Positions 63,001-64,000 of a DNA stretch of 64,000 nucleotides are shown in pieces. The notes beneath the pieces are model-generated. The model was given only the letters and a program-made list of their open reading frames with translations, searched no databases and was not told the origin of the DNA. Numbering within the stretch: position 1 is the first letter of the stretch; every line of letters begins with the position of its first letter. The position numbers and the translations under genes were made by a program. The DNA comes from Gymnorhina tibicen (taxonomy: Eukaryota > Chordata > Aves > Passeriformes > Artamidae), in contig VXAZ01001052.1 in NCBI GenBank assembly GCA_013399875.1, forward strand, positions 1-64,000. The letters are read 5' to 3'.

Positions 63001-63654
63001 AGTCCTTCCCTAGGGAAAATAAAGCAGGCCTTTTTACTGAAGCTATTTTAGTTGCAGAAATAGGAGAAGCTGGTGTATTTATTTTGAAAATTACAGCAAA
63101 ATCAGCTTGCTTTTATAAAATACACAGCTCCAGAGATTTCCAAAGGAACCTAAGGTAGCTGCAAACTAAGATTTCAAGAGAATACGATATTGTCAAAATT
63201 CTTTCATATTTATCCTCTCTCTCTTACCTGCTGTATTCCAGTTGCTCCAAGGAAAAGATGTGCTTGTTGAAATACTCCTGAAGCTTCTCATTTGCATAGT
63301 TAATATTGAACTGCTCAAAACGGTTTACCTAAAGAGACCACAATTTTCAAAAATGCATACACTTCAAGTATTTTACTTTGCAAACAGGGAAATGGGTTAA
63401 ATCCTAATGTGTTTAACAATCAAGTTCCAGAGAAGAGGACAAAAATACATAAAGCAATAAAAGCATAAATATCAGACAAGCCATTTGAATAAGCTTTTTA
63501 AACCTACCTCAAAGTTTTCAAATCCAAATATGTCCAAAATTCCAATAGTCTTGAAGTCTTCCTTGCTCCTGATCCTGCTATTGATTTTCTTAATGACCCA
63601 AGCAAAACACTGAGAATAAAGTGCCATAGCCATAGAATCTCTGCTGTCTATTGC
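5926..63654 (-). CDS. MYO10: MYO10, unconventional myosin-X (30 coding exons, 5' part outside window)
   Basis: Spliced gene read from high to low coordinates. Thirty exons with GT-AG borders join in phase to 5,004 nt, giving 1,667 residues and a TGA stop at 5926-5928. Domain order in the partial product: motor C-half (1 to about 345), three IQ motifs (about 346-410), single alpha-helix and coiled coil (about 415-540), acidic PEST-like region (about 560-760), PH1N-PH2-PH1C-PH3 (about 790-1110), MyTH4 (about 1140-1300), FERM (about 1305-1650). This order is unique to myosin-X. Known role: plus-end actin motor that moves to filopodial tips, bound to PIP3 membrane and integrin or netrin-receptor cargo. 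Mammalian Myo10 is about 2,058 residues, so roughly 393 residues (P-loop, switch I) lie right of the window. No frameshift or stop interrupts any exon, so the gene looks intact. Confidence 0.97.
6316..6507 (-). CDS. MYO10: MYO10 FERM F3 exon
   Basis: 192 nt, 64 codons, phase 0-0 (residues 1568-1631). It encodes [20 protein letters not shown] and then [20 protein letters not shown], the PTB-like F3 lobe. The donor is GAG|GTAAG. Confidence 0.97.
6508..6876 (-). other. MYO10: MYO10 intron in FERM F3 region
   Basis: 369-nt GT-AG intron. Nothing else seen. Confidence 0.9.
6877..7329 (-). CDS. MYO10: MYO10 FERM F2-F3 exon
   Basis: 453 nt, 151 codons, phase 0-0 (residues 1417-1567). It encodes [20 protein letters not shown], then [12 protein letters not shown] (F2), a basic region around [18 protein letters not shown], and [18 protein letters not shown] at the start of F3. 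The open frame continues past the acceptor into intron, but the CAG acceptor and the preceding FMFEQ exon fix the border. Confidence 0.97.
7330..9801 (-). other. MYO10: MYO10 intron in FERM F2
   Basis: 2.5-kb AT-rich intron. No transposon, RNA gene or coding signal recognised. Confidence 0.9.
9802..9922 (-). CDS. MYO10: MYO10 FERM F2 exon
   Basis: 121 nt, residues 1376-1416. It encodes [20 protein letters not shown] and then [20 protein letters not shown], the start of the helical F2 lobe. Confidence 0.96.
10743..10879 (-). CDS. MYO10: MYO10 FERM F1 exon
   Basis: 137 nt, residues 1331-1376. It encodes [20 protein letters not shown] and then [20 protein letters not shown]. It completes the F1 lobe. 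It joins the next exon by a split Lys codon (AA|G). The donor is GTGAGT. Confidence 0.96.
11439..11646 (-). CDS. MYO10: MYO10 MyTH4 end and FERM F1 start
   Basis: 208 nt, residues 1261-1330. It encodes [20 protein letters not shown] (end of MyTH4), then [20 protein letters not shown], the ubiquitin-like F1 lobe of the FERM domain that binds integrin beta tails and netrin receptors in mammals. Confidence 0.97.
12356..12653 (-). CDS. MYO10: MYO10 MyTH4 core exon
   Basis: 298 nt, residues 1162-1261. It encodes [20 protein letters not shown], then [20 protein letters not shown], then [15 protein letters not shown]. '[12 protein letters not shown]' is the diagnostic MyTH4 signature. The donor is AAAAG|GTAAG. 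Confidence 0.98.
13635..13758 (-). CDS. MYO10: MYO10 MyTH4 exon 1
   Basis: 124 nt, residues 1121-1162. It encodes [20 protein letters not shown] and [19 protein letters not shown]. The '[10 protein letters not shown]' segment opens the MyTH4 domain, which binds the acidic tubulin tails in mammalian Myo10. Confidence 0.97.
15067..15224 (-). CDS. MYO10: MYO10 third PH domain, C part, and linker to MyTH4
   Basis: 158 nt, residues 1068-1120. It encodes [20 protein letters not shown] and [15 protein letters not shown], the last strands and C-terminal helix of the third PH, then the linker [17 protein letters not shown]. Confidence 0.97.
16309..16503 (-). CDS. MYO10: MYO10 third PH domain, N part
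   Basis: 195 nt, residues 1003-1068. It encodes [20 protein letters not shown] and [19 protein letters not shown], a canonical PH start, ending [11 protein letters not shown]. The acceptor is TTAACAG and the donor CAG|GTAG. Confidence 0.97.
16962..17104 (-). CDS. MYO10: MYO10 PH1 C-half exon
   Basis: 143 nt, residues 955-1003. It encodes [20 protein letters not shown] and [15 protein letters not shown], the closing strands and C-terminal helix of the split PH1, then the linker to the third PH (EGQEFIVRG). Confidence 0.96.
18640..18695 (-). CDS. MYO10: MYO10 short exon resuming PH1
   Basis: 56 nt, residues 937-955. It encodes [18 protein letters not shown] and a split Arg. This begins the C-half of the split PH1 domain. 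The borders are TATAG acceptor and GTAAGT donor. Confidence 0.95.
19474..19567 (-). CDS. MYO10: MYO10 PH2 C-terminal helix exon
   Basis: 94 nt, residues 905-936. It encodes [20 protein letters not shown] and [11 protein letters not shown]. The W and following helix are the conserved C-terminal helix of a PH domain. The acceptor is CCGCAG. Confidence 0.95.
19568..22919 (-). other. MYO10: MYO10 intron in PH2
   Basis: 3.35-kb intron. It holds a perfect 10-bp inverted repeat at 20158-20179 next to TATATA, a short (ACATCT) run near 22018-22037 and an AAGGA purine tract at 22874-22895, just inside the intron after the donor. No coding signal. Confidence 0.85.
20158..20179. repeat. Perfect inverted repeat, 10-bp arms
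   Basis: cagtgccact, two C, agtggcactg: the arms are exact reverse complements with a 2-nt loop. A CCAAT box (plus strand) lies just left and TATATA just right. Confidence 0.95.
22920..23015 (-). CDS. MYO10: MYO10 PH2 exon
   Basis: 96 nt, residues 873-905. It encodes [20 protein letters not shown] and then [11 protein letters not shown], the C-terminal strands of PH2, which binds PI(3,4,5)P3. The donor is AAG|GTATGA. Confidence 0.95.
25285..25528 (-). CDS. MYO10: MYO10 exon: PH1 N-half and start of PH2
   Basis: 244 nt, residues 792-873. It encodes [20 protein letters not shown] (PH1 N-half), then [20 protein letters not shown] and [15 protein letters not shown], the start of PH2 with the basic phosphoinositide-binding loop. 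In myosin-X, PH2 is inserted inside PH1; both pieces are in this one exon. Confidence 0.97.
26744..26867 (-). CDS. MYO10: MYO10 exon between PEST region and PH1
   Basis: 124 nt, residues 751-792. It encodes [20 protein letters not shown] and then [18 protein letters not shown], the acidic end of the PEST region and the first strand of the PH1 N-half. It joins the next exon by a split Gly codon. Confidence 0.96.
28102..29004 (-). CDS. MYO10: MYO10 large exon: helix, coiled coil and PEST-like region
   Basis: 903 nt, 301 codons, phase 0-0 (residues 450-750). It starts [20 protein letters not shown], the end of the single alpha-helix. Next is the heptad-rich segment around [18 protein letters not shown], known in mammals as an antiparallel coiled coil that dimerises the motor. 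It is followed by [20 protein letters not shown] and an acidic Ser/Pro/Asp-rich stretch ([35 protein letters not shown]), the PEST-like region. Two short segments of the PEST region differ in length from the mammalian protein as I remember it. Confidence 0.97.
29434..29473 (-). CDS. MYO10: MYO10 40-nt exon in single alpha-helix
   Basis: 40 nt, residues 436-449. It encodes [13 protein letters not shown], continuing the charged helix. The acceptor is TTTTAG and the donor CAG|GTAAAT. The length is not a multiple of three, so skipping would shift the frame. Its reading frame is fixed by the phases of both neighbouring exons. Confidence 0.93.
29775..29984 (-). CDS. MYO10: MYO10 neck exon: IQ2, IQ3 and start of single alpha-helix
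   Basis: 210 nt, residues 366-436. It encodes [17 protein letters not shown] (IQ2) and [17 protein letters not shown] (IQ3), then an E/R/K-rich helix [17 protein letters not shown]. This is the start of the single alpha-helix that lengthens the lever. The donor GTGCAG is weak. Confidence 0.95.
30944..31050 (-). CDS. MYO10: MYO10 neck exon, IQ1
   Basis: 107 nt, residues 331-366. It encodes [16 protein letters not shown], the end of the converter and start of the lever, then [15 protein letters not shown], the first IQ motif (Ile in place of the usual Gln-containing core). IQ motifs bind calmodulin or calmodulin-like light chains. The donor is CCCG|GTAAGT. Confidence 0.96.
31051..34172 (-). 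other. MYO10: MYO10 intron between converter and IQ1
   Basis: 3.1-kb intron. The only notable feature is an A/C low-complexity block at about 32171-32247 that is G-rich in transcript sense. Confidence 0.85.
32203..32240 (-). repeat. G-tract cluster in transcript sense (possible G-quadruplex)
   Basis: Six runs of three or more C on the plus strand (203-205, 211-213, 219-221, 223-225, 227-231, 233-240 of the 32 kb block) give six G-runs in the pre-mRNA with loops of 1-5 nt. This meets the usual quadruplex pattern. Confidence 0.8.
34173..34287 (-). CDS. MYO10: MYO10 converter exon
   Basis: 115 nt, residues 292-330. It encodes [18 protein letters not shown] and then [17 protein letters not shown], the converter of the motor just before the lever arm. 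The donor is AAG|GTAAAA. Confidence 0.96.
34435..34559 (-). CDS. MYO10: MYO10 motor exon: SH1 helix; begins with ATG
   Basis: 125 nt, residues 251-292. It encodes [20 protein letters not shown] and continues [10 protein letters not shown], the SH2/SH1 helix of the force-generating region. The acceptor is TTTCAG and the first codon of the exon is ATG in frame. By alignment with mammals this Met corresponds to about residue 644, the start reported for headless Myo10. Confidence 0.97.
35210..35231. repeat. 11-bp tandem duplication
   Basis: cagcatcgttt occurs twice, head to tail. Confidence 0.9.
36204..36288. repeat. Degenerate 42-bp tandem duplication
   Basis: The segment ttctgtgcaggtggctgatg (and atg after it) occurs at 36224-36246 and again at 36266-36288, each preceded by gcctgctt plus a pyrimidine run. 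The first copy carries an extra ctttctgtgct. Confidence 0.85.
43220..43700 (-). promoter_or_regulatory. Candidate internal promoter/enhancer in the long intron
   Basis: A GC-richer patch with about a dozen CpGs in roughly 280 bp (43410-43690), unlike the AT-rich surroundings. In minus-strand order: an RFX-like half-site (43474-43482), an octamer-like TCATTTGCA (about 43430-43438), a CCAAT box (plus-strand 43415-43419, ATTGG in sense), a TATA-like box (43314-43319) and a CRE-like TTACGTCA (43226-43233). The order suits a minus-strand start near 43285. Motifs only; no functional evidence. Confidence 0.25.
45107..45226 (-). CDS. Candidate alternative first coding exon of MYO10 (hypothetical)
   Basis: An open frame of 40 codons from an ATG at 45226 (G at -3 and G at +4) to a strong donor GCC|GTAAGTAAG. 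A second ATG nine codons in sits in CACCATG. The peptide contains [18 protein letters not shown] and [14 protein letters not shown]. The exon ends in phase 0, as needed to join the ATG-starting exon at 34559. I do not recognise the peptide, no acceptor is needed for a first exon, and no transcript evidence is available, so this may be chance. Confidence 0.2.
48571..48597. repeat. Imperfect (CA)n microsatellite
   Basis: A CA run interrupted by one GA (cacacacagacacacaca), in the long intron. Confidence 0.9.
52877..52930. repeat. T/G low-complexity tract
   Basis: A T-run followed by GTTGTTG-type repeats; no identifiable transposon attached. Confidence 0.8.
56328..56408 (-). CDS. MYO10: MYO10 motor exon, actin-binding helix
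   Basis: 81 nt, 27 codons, phase 0-0 (residues 224-250). It encodes [20 protein letters not shown] followed by IKPNVQK. 'L...[11 protein letters not shown]' is a hallmark of myosin motors. This is the last exon before the 21.8-kb intron. Confidence 0.97.
56409..59175 (-). other. MYO10: MYO10 intron in motor
   Basis: 2.8-kb intron between the loop 2 exon and the actin-binding exon. Short open frames on both strands only; the flanking exons join directly in phase, so no missing exon is needed. Confidence 0.85.
59176..59284 (-). CDS. MYO10: MYO10 motor exon, loop 2 region
   Basis: 109 nt, residues 187-223. It encodes [19 protein letters not shown] and then the basic segment [15 protein letters not shown], which corresponds to loop 2, the actin-binding surface loop. 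The donor is AAG|GTTAGT, a less common but valid GT site. Confidence 0.95.
60667..60749 (-). CDS. MYO10: MYO10 motor exon
   Basis: 83 nt, residues 160-187. It encodes [20 protein letters not shown] and then LNLLRES. 'LEKNRD' is the conserved myosin helix before the actin interface. The donor is CAG|GTAAG. Confidence 0.96.
60929..60997 (-). CDS. MYO10: MYO10 motor exon
   Basis: 69 nt, 23 codons, phase 0-0 (residues 137-159). It encodes [18 protein letters not shown]; 'F.V.HYAG.V.Y' is a conserved myosin motor signature, completed in the next exon (VQYD). Confidence 0.96.
61733..61825 (-). CDS. MYO10: MYO10 motor exon, lower 50 kDa
   Basis: 93 nt, 31 codons, phase 0-0 (residues 106-136). It encodes [19 protein letters not shown] and continues to LNAQHA. 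This is the standard myosin motif 'GLLALINEE' of the lower 50 kDa subdomain. The donor is GTATGT. Confidence 0.96.
62943..63009 (-). CDS. MYO10: MYO10 motor exon: relay loop
   Basis: 67 nt, residues 83-105. It encodes [19 protein letters not shown] and EK, following the relay helix in the motor. The split Arg codon from the previous exon is completed by its first base. Confidence 0.96.
63228..63328 (-). CDS. MYO10: MYO10 motor exon: relay helix
   Basis: 101 nt, residues 50-83. It encodes [14 protein letters not shown], the highly conserved myosin relay-helix segment that couples the nucleotide site to the converter, and ends in LEYS plus a split Arg codon. The donor is CAG|GTAAG. Confidence 0.97.
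63508..63654 (-). CDS. MYO10: MYO10 motor exon: switch II
   Basis: 49 codons, phase 0 at both ends (partial residues 1-49). It starts [10 protein letters not shown] and ends [16 protein letters not shown] is the myosin switch II motif that contacts the nucleotide gamma-phosphate. The acceptor is TGCAG and the donor GTAGG on the minus strand. This is the most 5' exon in the window. Confidence 0.97.
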
Positions 63655-64000
63655 CTGCATTAAAGAAGGAATACACAGCACATCAACCACCCCGTGACTG
63701 AGAAATGACCAGACTCTGCTGGTCAGTGTCCTCAGCACAGCACAAAGCAATGTATAATGCAAGAAGCTTCCTATTCCTATGTAGCTTGACAGCAATTGTA
63801 TTAACACTTACAAGGCATCATGATTTGAGATTTAACAGTTTACCTTAAAACAGCTGTACACCTACGTGGCTTTAAAGTTACATTTCAAGGCTAAAGCAGT
63901 CAAAAAACTAGGAAATTATAAACTTAAGTTGCGGAGGAAGGAAGGAGAAGTGTAGGAAATAATACCTTAATTCACTTTTCCAGAGGGAAGCATAATGTTA
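63655..64000 (-). other. MYO10: MYO10 intron, cut by the window edge
   Basis: Sequence upstream of the switch II exon. The open frame runs 51 codons past the exon border but lacks myosin motifs, so it is intron. The next upstream exon is outside the window. Confidence 0.85.

Noticed and set aside
1..64000. Search for CRISPR arrays, prokaryotic operons, tRNA/rRNA genes and endogenous retrovirus genes
   Set aside because: None seen. The window is ordinary vertebrate gene sequence with introns; no reverse transcriptase, gag or env-like frames were recognised.

Overview
This window is vertebrate nuclear DNA, most likely from a bird. It carries one large spliced gene on the minus strand, MYO10 (unconventional myosin-X). 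The bird call rests on a CR1-type LINE 3' end at about 2726-3171, very sparse transposon content elsewhere, short introns and a MYO10 product close to, but not identical with, the mammalian one. No bacterial-type genes, operons, CRISPR arrays or tRNAs were seen. Almost all short open frames in the window are chance frames in introns or shadows of the exons.

Thirty coding exons of MYO10 can be placed, all with GT-AG borders and all joining in phase (5,004 coding nt, 1,667 residues plus stop). Reading on the minus strand (high to low coordinates): 63654-56328 holds eight exons for the second half of the motor (switch II, relay helix, lower 50 kDa region, actin-binding end). Then comes one very long intron of about 21.8 kb (34560-56327). 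Exons at 34559-34173 give the SH1 helix and converter. 31050-29434 gives the neck (three IQ motifs) and the start of the single alpha-helix. A 903-nt exon at 28102-29004 gives the rest of the helix, the coiled coil and the acidic PEST-like region. 26867-15067 gives the PH block (PH1 N-half, PH2, PH1 C-half, third PH). 13758-11439 gives MyTH4 and the start of FERM. 11646-5926 gives FERM and the C-terminus. The first roughly 393 codons of the motor and the 5' end lie beyond the window's right edge. The 3' UTR runs left to a probable poly(A) site near 4800. The left 4.8 kb is intergenic.

The encoded protein is a filopodial motor. The motor and IQ neck walk on actin, the PH block binds PI(3,4,5)P3-rich membrane, and MyTH4-FERM binds microtubules and cargo receptors. 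The most interesting structural point is the 21.8-kb intron. It sits at the place where mammals make 'headless' Myo10 from an internal promoter, and the exon after it begins exactly with an in-frame ATG. Inside the intron I see a candidate promoter-like island (about 43.2-43.7 kb) and a candidate in-phase alternative first coding exon (45107-45226). Both are inferences that need transcript data.
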